Source: Jiella sonneratiae (GTDB lineage Bacteria > Pseudomonadota > Alphaproteobacteria > Rhizobiales > Rhizobiaceae). From it: DNA of 64,000 nt. The notes beneath the pieces were generated by a model. That model did no database searches. It saw only the letters and a program-made list of their open reading frames with translations, and was not told the origin of the DNA. Where the stretch lies: contig NZ_JAFMPY010000024.1 of the NCBI RefSeq assembly GCF_017353515.1, positions 1-64,000 on the forward strand. The letters are read 5' to 3'. A program made the position numbers and the translations under genes. Positions 30,424 to 41,414 of this stretch are shown piece after piece. How positions within the stretch are numbered: the first letter of the stretch is position 1; the number at the start of each line of letters is the position of its first letter.

Positions 30424-30690
30424 TCACGCCCCCCTCTTCCCCCGCAATCGCTCCGCCATCCCCTCCGGATCATCATAAACGAGATCGATCATCGTCAGCC
30501 CCAACGCGTCAGGCTTCGTTCGGTGCTGCTCCCAGTTGCGGAGCGTCGCGGTCGGAATCTGAAGGAGCGCGGCGAAGTCGGCTTGGCTAGCGGTGAGCCG
30601 AGCGCGCGTCGCCTTCAGCTTGGCGGCATAATCCAGCGGCTCGGCGGGAAAGTCGCTCCAGTCCGGGTTGTCGTCCTCAATGTCATCCAT
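30424..30690 (-). CDS. helix-turn-helix antitoxin of a BrnT-type module
   Basis: 88 residues with an XRE-like helix-turn-helix (LTASQADFAALLQIPTATLRNWEQHRTKPD across residues 32-61) preceded by an acidic start (MDDIEDDNPDWSDFP). Proteins of this build are the cognate antitoxins and autorepressors of many BrnT-like toxins. The start overlaps the end of the brnT remnant by eight bases, the usual toxin-first order. The gene is intact. Confidence 0.82.
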   Translation of the reverse strand: MDDIEDDNPDWSDFPAEPLDYAAKLKATRARLTASQADFAALLQIPTATLRNWEQHRTKPDALGLTMIDLVYDDPEGMAERLRGKRGA

Positions 30691-30956
30691 AGCGCTTCAC
30701 CTCGCGTTCGTTCGCCTTGCGGACAGAGATCAGGCGGGTGACGTCGTCCCGTACCGTGTACCCGTACCGTGTAGACGCAGGCGTAGAGCCGGCCTTCGAC
30801 CCGCCCGAAGCATACGAAACGGTCCTCGCCATAGTCGCGCCGCGTGTCGAGGAACTCCGACCTCCGGCCTGCCAGAACCTTCGCTCCGAACGACAGCGGC
30901 AGACCGTGCTTTTCCCGGTTCGCCCGATCCTTGCCCGAGTCGAAGGAAACATCCAT
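30683..30956 (-). pseudogene. brnT: BrnT-type toxin gene disrupted by a 13-bp tandem duplication
   Basis: From the ATG at 30956 the frame reads MDVSFDSGKDRANREKHGLP, then RRDYGEDRFVCFGRVEGRLYACVYTVR, a standard BrnT sequence. After this the frame diverges. The expected ending (DDVTRLISVRKANEREVKRYG) is intact but lies in another frame and stops at 30683. Between them the plus strand carries CCCGTACCGTGTA twice in direct tandem (30748-30760 and 30761-30773). Deleting one copy restores a continuous gene of about 87 codons. The lesion is thus an exact 13-bp duplication, which shifts the frame by one, and it could in principle revert by slippage. Confidence 0.92.
30748..30773. repeat. 13-bp tandem duplication in brnT
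   Basis: Two perfect adjacent copies of CCCGTACCGTGTA. The unit length is not a multiple of three, so it shifts the brnT reading frame. Loss of one copy would reconstitute the toxin sequence. Confidence 0.95.
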
Positions 30957-31138
30957 AGCCGTTTTTACGCTGACAGCGCATCCCTCTCAAGCACTGAAGC
31001 GACGCACCTGTCTCGCCGTGGGCGGCGAAAACGAAAGGGACCGGCACGCTCTCATCAGCCGGCTTCGGCGGCGTCCTGTTGCTCGCTTCTTGGCGCGATG
31101 GGGACGTCCGTGATCAGCCGCGGCGGCGACGCCCGGCC

Positions 31139-31184
31139 GATCTCCCCCCTTGCGGGGGAGATGCCCGGCAGGGCAGAGGGGGGT
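31139..31184 (+). repeat. dispersed repeat, family C, copy 1
   Basis: GATCTCCCCCCTTGCGGGGG followed by AGATGCCCGGCAGGGCAGAGG and GGGGT. The first part forms a stem (CTCCCCC/GGGGGAG) around a short loop, and CTGCCCTGCCGGGCAT recurs in inverted form in copy 2. It lies in the 302-base gap (30957-31258) before the glutaminase gene; that gap otherwise holds only the promoter regions of brnT and glsA. Confidence 0.75.
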
Positions 31185-31258
31185 CCGCGGCGCGTCATCC
31201 TCGCCGGACAGAACGATCGCAAGCGCGACGCCCGTAACGCACCGAAGGGACATCGCCC

Positions 31259-32209
31259 ATGCCCGACCTTGCCACCGTCGTCGCCGAGATCGCCGCGGAA
31301 ATGGCCGCGCGGGAGGATCGCGGCACGGTCGCGACCTACATCCCCGAGCTCGGCCGGGTGGACCCGGACCAGTTCGCCATCGCGGTGGCGCTCGCCGACG
31401 GATCGGTCGTCGAGGGTGGCGCCTGCGAGACCTTCTTCTCCATCCAGAGCGTCTCGAAGGTGTTCACGCTGACGCTCGCTCTCGGCCTCGCAGGCGACAG
31501 GCTGTGGAACCGGGTCGGGCGCGAGCCGTCGGGCTCACGGTTCAACTCGATCGTCCAGCTCGAGCAGGAGCGCGGCATCCCGCGCAATCCCTTCATCAAT
31601 GCCGGGGCGATCGCCGTCACCGACACCATCCTCTCCGGCCACCAGCCGAAGGAGGCACTGGGCGAGATCCTGCGTTTCCTGCAGTTCGTGGCGAATGACG
31701 ACGCGGTCTTCATCGACCGGCAGGTGGCGGCGTCGGAGGAGCGGACCGGCTTCAACAACCGCGCGCTCGCCAATTTCATGAAGGGCTTCGGCGTCCTCGA
31801 CCATCCGGTGGAACACGTGCTCGGCGTCTATTTCCACCACTGCGCCATCGCCATGACCGCCCGCCAGCTCGCCCGCGCCGGCAGCTTCCTCGCCCATCAG
31901 GGCAGGAATCCGGCCACCGGCCATCGGGTGGTGACGGCCGAGCGGGCGCGACGGATCAACGCCGTCATGCTCACCTGCGGCCACTATGACGGCTCCGGCG
32001 AATTCGCCTATCGGGTGGGCCTGCCGGGCAAGAGCGGCGTCGGCGGCGCGATCCTCGCCATCGTTCCCGGCAAGGCCTCGGTGGCGGTGTGGTCGCCGGG
32101 CCTCGACGCCTCCGGCAACTCGCATCTCGGGCGCATCGCACTGGAGAGGTTGACCGCCCGCATGGGCTGGTCGGTGTTCGGGGCCTCAGTGGCCGGAGAC
32201 CCGCCCTGA
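31259..32209 (+). CDS. glsA: glutaminase
   Basis: Hydrolyses glutamine to glutamate and ammonia. 316 residues of the serine-dependent beta-lactamase-like glutaminase family. The catalytic serine-lysine pair is in [16 protein letters not shown], and [38 protein letters not shown] and the C-terminal [19 protein letters not shown] are conserved. It stands alone in an accessory patch between recG and the DUF502 gene, where other Rhizobiales usually have these two closer together. Confidence 0.95.
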   Translation: MPDLATVVAEIAAEMAAREDRGTVATYIPELGRVDPDQFAIAVALADGSVVEGGACETFFSIQSVSKVFTLTLALGLAGDRLWNRVGREPSGSRFNSIVQLEQERGIPRNPFINAGAIAVTDTILSGHQPKEALGEILRFLQFVANDDAVFIDRQVAASEERTGFNNRALANFMKGFGVLDHPVEHVLGVYFHHCAIAMTARQLARAGSFLAHQGRNPATGHRVVTAERARRINAVMLTCGHYDGSGEFAYRVGLPGKSGVGGAILAIVPGKASVAVWSPGLDASGNSHLGRIALERLTARMGWSVFGASVAGDPP

Positions 32210-32250
32210 TTGCCGGCCTCGAGCGGAACGTCCCTGCCTGACGTCTCGAC

Positions 32251-32676
32251 CTACTCGAAACTGCGGCCGTTCCAGCGGACGGTTCCGCCGCCTCCGCCAT
32301 GAGCGCTGAGATAGATGGAAGGGATGCGGCCGGAGCGAACTTCCACGTTCGCACCCAGCATCTCGTGAACCTTCACAAGCAGGTCTCCGCGGCGGATGTA
32401 GAACAGCACCGTACAAACCTGCATGCCGCAGGCGAGGCTTCGATAATGCTTTTCGCACCTGATCGCGCCATGCGAGATGATCAGATCCGCGCGCCCGTCG
32501 CCGTTCAGGTCGCGTTCGATGACGCCCACCGGATCGATCGAACCGCGCCCGGTTTCGCAAGCTCCCGCAATCTCCTCATTCACAAGCCATTGCGCGGCTT
32601 TGGAACGGGCCGAGGCTTCCCTTGCGGCGAAGGTGCAACCCAAAGCGAGAATGGCGAGGAACAGCATTCGAAACAT
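32251..32676 (-). CDS. exported protein with a Ca-binding-like DxNxDG repeat
   Basis: 141 residues with a signal peptide (MFRMLFLAILALGCTFAAREASA). The core ERDLNGDGRADLIISHG is the loop of an FG-GAP/VCBS or dockerin-like calcium site. Four cysteines in the mature part (GACETG, IRCEKHYRSLACGMQVC) suggest disulfides and a periplasmic location. No family name can be assigned. It converges on glsA, with 41 bases between the stops. Confidence 0.72.
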   Translation of the reverse strand: MFRMLFLAILALGCTFAAREASARSKAAQWLVNEEIAGACETGRGSIDPVGVIERDLNGDGRADLIISHGAIRCEKHYRSLACGMQVCTVLFYIRRGDLLVKVHEMLGANVEVRSGRIPSIYLSAHGGGGGTVRWNGRSFE

Positions 32677-32773
32677 TCGACAGCACCCGAAAATCGACGA
32701 AAGACTGTCAGAGCATAACCTTGAATTGTATCGACGTCACTATCGCCTCTTAAATCTGGGTCGCCGTCGTCCC

Positions 32774-33469
32774 TCACGCCGCCGGCTCGATCTCCCGTTC
32801 GCGGCTCTGGCGTGCGGCGACGATCTTCGCCGCCTCGTCGATCGAGATCCGCGCCGCCGGATCGTCCGGCGTGACGAGGCCGGAGGAGACGACGAGCTTC
32901 AGCGCGTTCTCGATGCTCATGTCGAGGATCCTGAGGTCGGAGCGCGGCACGAAGAGCAGGAAGCCGGAGGTCGGGTTCGGCGCCGGCGGCAGGAAGACGG
33001 CGATCATCTCGTCGGATTCGTCGGCGAGAACCTTGGCGATCTCTCCCCGCGCATCGGTTGCGACGAGAACGACGCACCAGACGCCCTTGCGCGGATATTC
33101 CATCAGTGCGGCGGTCTTGAACGACGTCGAGCGGTCGGCGAGCACGGTTTCGAAGATCTGCTTCAGCGCCATGTAGACGGTCCTGACCAGCGGCGTGCGC
33201 GACAACAGCCGCTCGCCCCAGCCGATCACCGTCCGGCCGATGATGTTGGCGGTCAGAAAGCCGATCAGCGTGATCAGGATCAGCGCGACGACGAGGCCGA
33301 AGCCCGGAATCGCGAAGGGGAGGTAGGAGTCCGGCCAGTAGCGGGCCGGGATGTAGGGCTTCACCCAGGAATCGACCCAGCCCATGAAGGACCAGGTGAT
33401 CCAGGCGGTGATCGCCAGCGGCGCACAGACGATGAAGCCCGTGAGGAAGTAGTTTCTGAGCCGCATCAT
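32774..33469 (-). CDS. DUF502 family membrane protein
   Basis: 231 residues with two transmembrane segments (FLTGFIVCAPLAITAWITWSF and GFGLVVALILITLIGFLTANI) and a soluble C-terminal region containing TPLVRTVYMALKQIFET, FLPPAPNPTSGFLLFVP and DLRILDMSIENALKLVVSSG. These are DUF502 signatures (plant COV-like proteins); the biochemical role is unknown. The ATG at 33469 is chosen since an upstream start at 33523 would add a Cys/Gly-rich stretch. It follows glmS on the same strand. Confidence 0.9.
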   Translation of the reverse strand: MMRLRNYFLTGFIVCAPLAITAWITWSFMGWVDSWVKPYIPARYWPDSYLPFAIPGFGLVVALILITLIGFLTANIIGRTVIGWGERLLSRTPLVRTVYMALKQIFETVLADRSTSFKTAALMEYPRKGVWCVVLVATDARGEIAKVLADESDEMIAVFLPPAPNPTSGFLLFVPRSDLRILDMSIENALKLVVSSGLVTPDDPAARISIDEAAKIVAARQSREREIEPAA

Positions 33470-33609
33470 GCTCTGATCGTCACCCTTCGGCCCGCCGCCG
33501 CAGGAAAGCGACCGTCGCGCCACGCATCAACCCGTCCGGCAGAATCATCGTTCCCCGCCGGGGCGAATGCAAGCCGACTTTCGCAGCCGCAGCATGGCGG
33601 CGGCGCTGC

Positions 33610-35436
<1,827 letters not shown>

Positions 35437-35478
35437 TGTGGCTGACCCCCTCGTTCTGGCCGCCCGCCGGGGCCGGCC

Positions 35479-35579
35479 CCTGGAGCGGGACGAGACGAGC
35501 TGCGCTCGTCATCCTGCTCTCTCGTCTCGTGTGCGCATGATCCTTTCCGAAAGCCGGTTCCGACGTTTCGGGATCATGC
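35479..35579 (+). repeat. dispersed repeat, family A, copy 3
   Basis: TGGAGCGGGACGAGACGAGC, then TGCGCTCGTC, and the GCATGATC...GGGATCATGC stem-loop at 35535-35579. It occupies part of the 258-base gap between glmU and glmS and would be transcribed within their message if they form an operon. Confidence 0.72.
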
Positions 35580-35694
35580 CGTTGCGTCGCTCCGGACCGG
35601 CCGGCAGGCAAGGCTGGCAACGCCGATGCGGCGATGTGAATTATGGCTTATCCGAAATTCTCGCCGATCCGGAATAACGATTGGTGACCCGACG

Positions 35695-37200
35695 TTACGA
35701 TCGTGACGGGGGCCCGCGGCGCGCGCCCTGCCGCGGCTCGCGGCTCTGCTCCGGCTTCTCCGCCTTCTCCGTCCTCGCGGACTTCGTCTCGCCGGGCGCC
35801 CTTGCCGCCCTGGCCGGCTTGGCCGCCTTGGCACTCTTGGCGGTGTCGGCGGCGCCGGCCTTGGCGGCGCGGTTGCGCTCGATGATCTGGCGGCCGCGGT
35901 CCTCCTTGGTGACCTGGCGTTCCCGGGCGATCGCCAGGGCGCCCGCCGGCACGTCGTCGGTGATGACGCTTCCGGTCCCGACATAGGCGCCGTCGCCGAT
36001 CGTGACCGGGGCGACGAGGGACGTGTCGGATCCGATGAAGGCACCGGCGCCGATGACGGTGCGGTGCTTGCGCGAGCCGTCGTAGTTGCAGGTGATGGTG
36101 CCGGCGCCGACATTGGTCGCGGCGCCGATCTCAGCGTCGCCGATATAGCTCAGATGGCTGACCTTGGCGCCTTCCCCGAGGCTGGCATTCTTCACCTCGC
36201 AGAAATTGCCGACCTTCGAGCCTTCGAGAAGCTCCGTTCCCTCGCGCAGCCGCGCGAACGGGCCGACCGACACCCCCGGCGCGATCGTCGCCCCGGCGAT
36301 GTGGGAGAAGGCATGGATCACCGCGCCTTCGCCGACTGCGACGCCGGGGCCGAAGACGACGTTGGGCTCGACGACGACGTCGCGCGACAGCCGGGTGTCA
36401 TGGGAGAAGGTCACCGTTTCGGGCGCGATCAGCGTCACCCCCTCCTCGATCATGGCGCGGCGGCGGCGCCGCTCCTGCCAGGTCGCCTCGACGGCGGCGA
36501 GTTCGGCGCGGTTGTTGACGCCCGCCACCTCGAAGGCCTCGGCCTCGATCGCCCTGACCTTCAGCCCGGCGCGCCGCGCGATCTCGATCGCGTCGGTGAG
36601 ATAGTATTCGCCCTTGGCGTTGGCGTTGCCGATCTCGCCGAGGACGGCGAGGGCGGTGTCTCCGGCGAGCGCCATGACGCCGGCATTGCAGAAGTCGATG
36701 GCCTTTTCCGCCTCGCTGGCGTCCTTGTCCTCGCGGATTGCCAGAAGCTCGCCGTCGCGCTCGATCAGCCGGCCGTAGCCGCTCGGATTCTGCGGCCTAA
36801 AGCCGATGACGCAGATGGCGTTGCCGGCGATCAGCGAGGCGCGCGCCCGGGCGAGCGTTTCGGGCCGGATCAGCGGTGTGTCGGCGAAGAGGACAAGCAC
36901 GTCGTCGGCCCCGGCCTCGATCGCCGCCCGCGCCGCCAGGACGGCGTGAGCCGTGCCGAGCCGCTCCTCCTGGACGTAGTGGCCCGTATCGTCCCGGTCC
37001 CTGCGCACGGCCTCGACCACCGCCTCGCCGTCCTTGCCGGAGACGACGGCGATCGTGTCGGAACCGGCGGCTGCCGCCGCCGCGACGACGTGGCGGACCA
37101 TGGCGAGCCCCGCCACCTCGTGCAGCACCTTGGAACGGGCGGACTTCATCCGCGTGCCTTCGCCAGCGGCGAGGATGATGGACAGGCAGCGTCTCGCCAT
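35695..37200 (-). CDS. glmU: bifunctional GlcNAc-1-P uridyltransferase / GlcN-1-P acetyltransferase
   Basis: Completes UDP-GlcNAc synthesis. The N-terminal pyrophosphorylase domain has [11 protein letters not shown] (residues about 11-21), [10 protein letters not shown] and [10 protein letters not shown]. The C-terminal left-handed beta-helix carries hexapeptide repeats and the acetyltransferase signature [17 protein letters not shown]. The ATG at 37200 has AAAGG six bases upstream; the GTG at 37218 is less likely. 501 residues is longer than the usual 450: the last 60 or so form an Ala/Lys/Arg-rich low-complexity tail ([20 protein letters not shown]) not needed for catalysis. Confidence 0.96.
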   Translation of the reverse strand: MARRCLSIILAAGEGTRMKSARSKVLHEVAGLAMVRHVVAAAAAAGSDTIAVVSGKDGEAVVEAVRRDRDDTGHYVQEERLGTAHAVLAARAAIEAGADDVLVLFADTPLIRPETLARARASLIAGNAICVIGFRPQNPSGYGRLIERDGELLAIREDKDASEAEKAIDFCNAGVMALAGDTALAVLGEIGNANAKGEYYLTDAIEIARRAGLKVRAIEAEAFEVAGVNNRAELAAVEATWQERRRRRAMIEEGVTLIAPETVTFSHDTRLSRDVVVEPNVVFGPGVAVGEGAVIHAFSHIAGATIAPGVSVGPFARLREGTELLEGSKVGNFCEVKNASLGEGAKVSHLSYIGDAEIGAATNVGAGTITCNYDGSRKHRTVIGAGAFIGSDTSLVAPVTIGDGAYVGTGSVITDDVPAGALAIARERQVTKEDRGRQIIERNRAAKAGAADTAKSAKAAKPARAARAPGETKSARTEKAEKPEQSREPRQGARRGPPSRS

Positions 37201-37290
37201 CAAGGACCTTTCGAACACTTCAGCGTCGATTGACGGCGGCGCTTAGCATGGAATCCGGCGAAAACGCGAGCAAAGCCGCGCGATATGGTT

Positions 37291-38031
37291 TCAGCCGATC
37301 GCCTGCAGCGCCGGAAAGGTCTCGAGCAGCCAGAACGAGATCTGCTGCATGCCGCCGGTGAGGAACAGGAAGCCGGTGACGACGAGGAGGCCGCCCATGG
37401 CCTTCTCGACCATGCCGAGATGCCGTCTGAAGCCCATCATCCAGCGGAAGAAGACGCCGGAAAAGGCGGCGGCGAGGATGAAGGGGATGCCGAGGCCCGC
37501 CGAATAGAAGGCGAGCATGGTCGCGCCCTCGCCGACGGTTCCCCTGGCGCCGGCGAGCCCGAGGATCGCGCCGAGGACCGGGCCGATGCAGGGCGTCCAG
37601 CCGAAGGCGAAGGCAAGGCCCATCAGATAGGCGCCGACGAGGCTCTTCGGCCGGTCCGGGGCGGCAAAGCGCGCCTCGCGGGAGAGCAGCGACAGGCGGA
37701 AGACGCCGAGGAAATTCAGCCCCATGACGATGATCGCGATGCCGGCGACGAAGCCCAGCCAGTCGAGGTTCTGCCTGAGCAGCTGGCCGATCGAACTCGC
37801 GCCGGCGCCGAGCGCGACGAACACCGTCGAGAAACCGAGGACGAAGGTGACGGAGGAGCCGATGAGGCGGGTGAAGCCGGTCGAGCCGACCGCCGGGCCG
37901 GTCTTCAGGTCGTCCGCCGAGACGCCGGCCATGTAGCAGAGATAGGGCGGCACCAGCGGCAGCACGCAGGGTGACAGGAAGGACAGCGCCCCGCCGAGAA
38001 CCGCCGTCGGATAGGATAGATCTGCTCCCAA
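37291..38031 (-). CDS. ccdA: cytochrome c biogenesis protein CcdA
   Basis: 246-residue inner-membrane protein with six helices that carries reducing equivalents from thioredoxin to the periplasm. The two redox cysteines are in SFLSPCVLPLVPPYL and GWTPCIGPVLGAI, at the symmetrical positions expected. The partner domain protein may be TlpA (14584-15255) or another periplasmic thioredoxin. It is the gene before glmU on this strand. Confidence 0.95.
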   Translation of the reverse strand: MGADLSYPTAVLGGALSFLSPCVLPLVPPYLCYMAGVSADDLKTGPAVGSTGFTRLIGSSVTFVLGFSTVFVALGAGASSIGQLLRQNLDWLGFVAGIAIIVMGLNFLGVFRLSLLSREARFAAPDRPKSLVGAYLMGLAFAFGWTPCIGPVLGAILGLAGARGTVGEGATMLAFYSAGLGIPFILAAAFSGVFFRWMMGFRRHLGMVEKAMGGLLVVTGFLFLTGGMQQISFWLLETFPALQAIG

Positions 38032-38126
38032 GACTCGTCACCTTCTTCCGATGGTCCTGCCGGTCAACGCCGCGCGCCATCCGTTCCGCCGAGGTTGCGG
38101 ACGACGCGGCAAGGATTGCGCACCGT

Positions 38127-38172
38127 ACCCCCCTCTGCCCTGCCGGGCATCTCCCCCTCACGGGGGGAGATC
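38127..38172 (-). repeat. dispersed repeat, family C, copy 2 (inverted)
   Basis: ACCCCCCTCTGCCCTGCCGG followed by GCATCTCCCCCTCACGGGGG and GAGATC; the reverse complement of copies 1 and 3. It stands in the 376-base gap between valS and ccdA. Confidence 0.78.
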
Positions 38173-38268
38173 GACCCTCGTTCGAGCGTTTCAGCCCTTC
38201 CGTCCGCGACGGTGAGGGGCGGAACCTCCGGCTCGTCGACATTGCTCGGAGCCGCCATGACCGCTTCG

Positions 38269-38324
38269 GATCTCCCCCCTTGCGGGGGAGATGCCCGGCA
38301 GGGCAGAGGGGGGTCACAGGCCCC
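38269..38324 (+). repeat. dispersed repeat, family C, copy 3
   Basis: Same sequence as the copy at 31139. With the inverted copy at 38127-38172 it makes a head-to-head pair separated by about 96 bases, able to fold into a long stem in the RNA after valS. No gene is seen in the gap 38032-38407. Confidence 0.78.
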
Positions 38325-38407
38325 GCCCCTCCTCTTCGCCCGCCACCCGGGCCACGTTACACCACGACTGCACCCCCGCGACCCTCGATCCGCGAGGGCC
38401 GCCATCC

Positions 38408-41278
38408 TCAGCCGAGGCTCGCCAGCGCCGCGGCAAGCTTCTCGGCCTCGAGCCGGTAGCCCTCGCGCTTTTCGCGCTCCTGCTCGACGATCTCCGCCGG
38501 CGCATTGGCGACGAAGCGCTCGTTCATGAGCTTCTTGTCGATGCGGGCGACCTCGTCCTCGGCCTTCTTCTTCGCCTTGGCGAGGCGCGCGCGCTCGGCC
38601 TCGACGTCGATCATGCCGGCGAGCGGCAGGGCGAAACTCGCGCCGGCGACGATCACCTGCGCCGACTGGGCGGGCGCCGCCGTGCCGGTGGAGACCGAGG
38701 CGAGACGGGCGAGACGGCGGAGATGCAGGTCGTGGCGCTCGAGGCGCGCCGCGGTCTCCGGATCCGGCGAGACCGCGACGAGCGAGGCCTCGGCACCCTG
38801 CGGCACGTTCATCTGCGCCCGCACCGAGCGGATCTCCGAGACCAGCTCGACCAGCCAGTTGACGTCGCTCGCAGCCTCGGAATCGGTGAAGTCCAGCGTC
38901 GGCCAGGCGGTGTGGCAGAGCAGGCGTTCGCGGCCGCCCTCCCCGGCCGTCACCTGCCAGAGCTCCTCCGTCACGAAGGGCATGAAGGGGTGCAGCAGCG
39001 CGAAGACCTGGTCGAGCACGAAGCCGGTGACGTGGCGCACCTCGGCGGCGGCGTCCGCATCGGCGCCGGACAGCGTCGGCTTCGACAGTTCGACATACCA
39101 GTCGCAGAAGAGGTTCCAGACGAAGCGGTAGATCGCGCTCGCCGCGTCGTTGAAGCGGTAGCCGGCCAGCGCCTCGTCGGTCTCGGCGACGGTGCGCGAG
39201 AGTTCGGTGACGATCCAGCGGTTGAGCGGCAGCGTCAGGCTGTGCGGGCTGAGCGGCGCGCCGTGGACGGCGCCGTTCATGCCGGCAAAGCGCGTCGCGT
39301 TCCACAGCTTGGTGCCGAAGTTGCGGTAGCCGGCGATCCGCTGCGGGTCGAGCTTCACGTCGCGCCCCTGCGCGGCCATGATGGCGAGGGTGAAGCGCAG
39401 GGCGTCGGCGCCGTATTCGTCGATGAGCTCGAGCGGGTCGATGACGTTGCCCTTCGACTTCGACATCTTGGCCCCGTCCTTGTCGCGCACGAGCGCATGG
39501 ACATAGACCGTCCCGAAGGGCTCCTTTTCCATGAATTCGAGGCCCATCATCATCATCCGGGCGACCCAGAAGAAGATGATGTCGAAGCCGGTGACGAGCA
39601 CCGACGTCGGATAGTAGGTGGCGAGTTCCTTCGTCTCGTCGGGCCAGCCGAGCGTCGAGAAAGGCCACAGCGCCGAGGAGAACCAAGTATCAAGGACGTC
39701 CTCGTCGCGCCTCAGGAACCCGTCGCGCCTGTCCGGATCCGCAGCCATCGCGCGGGCTTCCTCGTCGGTGATCGTCTCGTTGGTGACGTAGTGGGCGAGC
39801 GCGGCTGCGACCGCCTCCTCCTCGCTCTTTTCGACGAAGATCGAGCCGTCCGGGCCGTACCAGGCCGGGATGCGGTGGCCCCACCAGAGCTGGCGCGAGA
39901 CGCACCAGGGCTCGATGTTCTCCATCCACTGGTAGTAGGTCTTCGACCAGGCCTCGGGCACGAACTTCGTCCGCCCCTCGCGCACGGCGGCGATCGCCGG
40001 CTCCGCCAGCGTCTTGGCGTCGGCGAACCACTGGTCGGTGAGCATCGGCTCGATGACCACCCCCGACCGGTCGCCGAAGGGCTGCATGATCTTCTTGTCC
40101 TCGACCGTGATCATCAGGCCTTCGGCGTCGATCTCGGCAACCACCTTCTGGCGCGCGGCGAACCGGTCGAGGCCGCGGAACTCGTCCGGCACGAGGTTGA
40201 TCTCGTCGACGGTTCCGGCCTCCGGCGTCTCGCCGGATCGGACGATCGCGGCGGCGCGGGCCGCCGCCTCGGCATAGGTCTCGCCGTCGGCGCGCATCGC
40301 GCCCTTCTCGTCCATCAGCCGGTAGCAGGGAATGCCGTTGCGCCGCGCCACAGAATAGTCGTTGAAGTCGTGGGCGCCGGTGATCTTCACCGCGCCCGAG
40401 CCGAAATTCATGTCCGGATATTCGTCGGTGACGATCGGAATCAGCCGCCGGTGCTCTTTCGGGCCGACGGGGATCTCGCAGAGCTTGCCGACGATCGGCC
40501 GGTAGCGCTCGTCGTCCGGATGGACCGCAACCGCGCCGTCGCCGAGCATCGTCTCCGGGCGCGTCGTCGCGATCGAGATGTAGTCGCGCGTCTCGCGCAG
40601 GATCTCGTTTCCGTCCGCGTCCTTCTCGACATAGTCATAGGCCTCGCCGCCGGCGAGCGGATATTTGAAGTGCCACATGTGGCCGTCGACTTCGCGGTTC
40701 TCGACCTCGAGGTCGGAGATCGCGGTCTCGAACTTCGGATCCCAGTTGACGAGCCGCTTGTCCTTGTAGATCAGGCTCTTGCGGTAGAGCTCGACGAAGA
40801 CGTGGAGGACGGCCCTGGAGAGGCCCTCGTCCATGGTGAAGCGCTCGCGCGACCAGTCGCAGGAGGCGCCGAGACGGCGGAGCTGGCCGAGGATCGTGCC
40901 GCCCGATTCCGCCTTCCACTGCCAGACCTTGTCGATGAAGGCTTCGCGGCCGAGCTCGCGCCGGGTGACGTTCGCCCCCGACGCCGCCATCTGCCGTTCG
41001 ACGACCATCTGCGTGGCGATGCCGGCATGGTCGAGGCCGGGCTGCCAGAGGACGTTGCGCCCGCGCATGCGCATGACCCGGACGAGAATGTCCTGGAGCG
41101 TGTCGTTGAGCGCGTGGCCCATGTGCAGCGAACCGGTGACGTTCGGCGGCGGGATGACGATCGAATAGGGCTCCGCCCCCTCCTTCGCCCCGGCGCCGGC
41201 CGCAAAGGCGCCGGCGTCCTCCCATCGGGCGGCGATGCGCGGCTCGATGGCGGCCGCGTCGTAGGTCTTGTCGATCAT
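38408..41278 (-). CDS. valS: valyl-tRNA synthetase
   Basis: Class I synthetase of 956 residues. PPPNVTGSLHMGHAL contains the HIGH-type motif (residues about 52-55) and GAKMSKSKGNVIDP the KMSKS loop (about 603). The editing domain (TTRPETMLGDGAVAVHP, GTGAVKITGAHD-like GSGAVKITGAHDFND) and C-terminal coiled coil (DVEAERARLAKAKKKAEDEVARIDKKL over residues near 905-930) are present. The ATG at 41278 yields MIDKTYDAAAIEPRIAARWE, the standard start. It follows popZ, with a strong hairpin between the two genes. Confidence 0.97.
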   Translation of the reverse strand: MIDKTYDAAAIEPRIAARWEDAGAFAAGAGAKEGAEPYSIVIPPPNVTGSLHMGHALNDTLQDILVRVMRMRGRNVLWQPGLDHAGIATQMVVERQMAASGANVTRRELGREAFIDKVWQWKAESGGTILGQLRRLGASCDWSRERFTMDEGLSRAVLHVFVELYRKSLIYKDKRLVNWDPKFETAISDLEVENREVDGHMWHFKYPLAGGEAYDYVEKDADGNEILRETRDYISIATTRPETMLGDGAVAVHPDDERYRPIVGKLCEIPVGPKEHRRLIPIVTDEYPDMNFGSGAVKITGAHDFNDYSVARRNGIPCYRLMDEKGAMRADGETYAEAAARAAAIVRSGETPEAGTVDEINLVPDEFRGLDRFAARQKVVAEIDAEGLMITVEDKKIMQPFGDRSGVVIEPMLTDQWFADAKTLAEPAIAAVREGRTKFVPEAWSKTYYQWMENIEPWCVSRQLWWGHRIPAWYGPDGSIFVEKSEEEAVAAALAHYVTNETITDEEARAMAADPDRRDGFLRRDEDVLDTWFSSALWPFSTLGWPDETKELATYYPTSVLVTGFDIIFFWVARMMMMGLEFMEKEPFGTVYVHALVRDKDGAKMSKSKGNVIDPLELIDEYGADALRFTLAIMAAQGRDVKLDPQRIAGYRNFGTKLWNATRFAGMNGAVHGAPLSPHSLTLPLNRWIVTELSRTVAETDEALAGYRFNDAASAIYRFVWNLFCDWYVELSKPTLSGADADAAAEVRHVTGFVLDQVFALLHPFMPFVTEELWQVTAGEGGRERLLCHTAWPTLDFTDSEAASDVNWLVELVSEIRSVRAQMNVPQGAEASLVAVSPDPETAARLERHDLHLRRLARLASVSTGTAAPAQSAQVIVAGASFALPLAGMIDVEAERARLAKAKKKAEDEVARIDKKLMNERFVANAPAEIVEQEREKREGYRLEAEKLAAALASLG

Positions 41279-41350
41279 CGAATGTCCAGAAAGCGTTGTC
41301 CTCGCGTCGCTTCGGGCTAGAGCATCGGTGTTGCGCCTGTCAACGCGAAG

Positions 41351-41381
41351 CGGGGCGCCACACCGCAAGGTGAGCGCCCCG
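41351..41381 (-). terminator. GC-rich hairpin between popZ and valS
   Basis: CGGGGCGC (41351-41358) pairs with GCGCCCCG (41374-41381), and inside CACC-GCAA-GGTG forms a GNRA-type loop. It lies 33 bases after the popZ stop. There is no U-tract after it on the minus strand, so it may be an attenuating or mRNA-stabilising structure instead of a full terminator. Confidence 0.55.
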
Positions 41382-41414
41382 CCCCGAAGCTGAAGAATTC
41401 CGTTCTCGCCGCGC

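Noticed and set aside
35437-35694. glmS ribozyme
   Set aside because: That ribozyme is known mainly from Firmicutes; this gap holds a dispersed repeat and no matching core.
38291-41320. A 1009-codon plus-strand open frame opposite valS
   Set aside because: Antisense shadow of valS with no recognisable domain and a charged, low-complexity composition.
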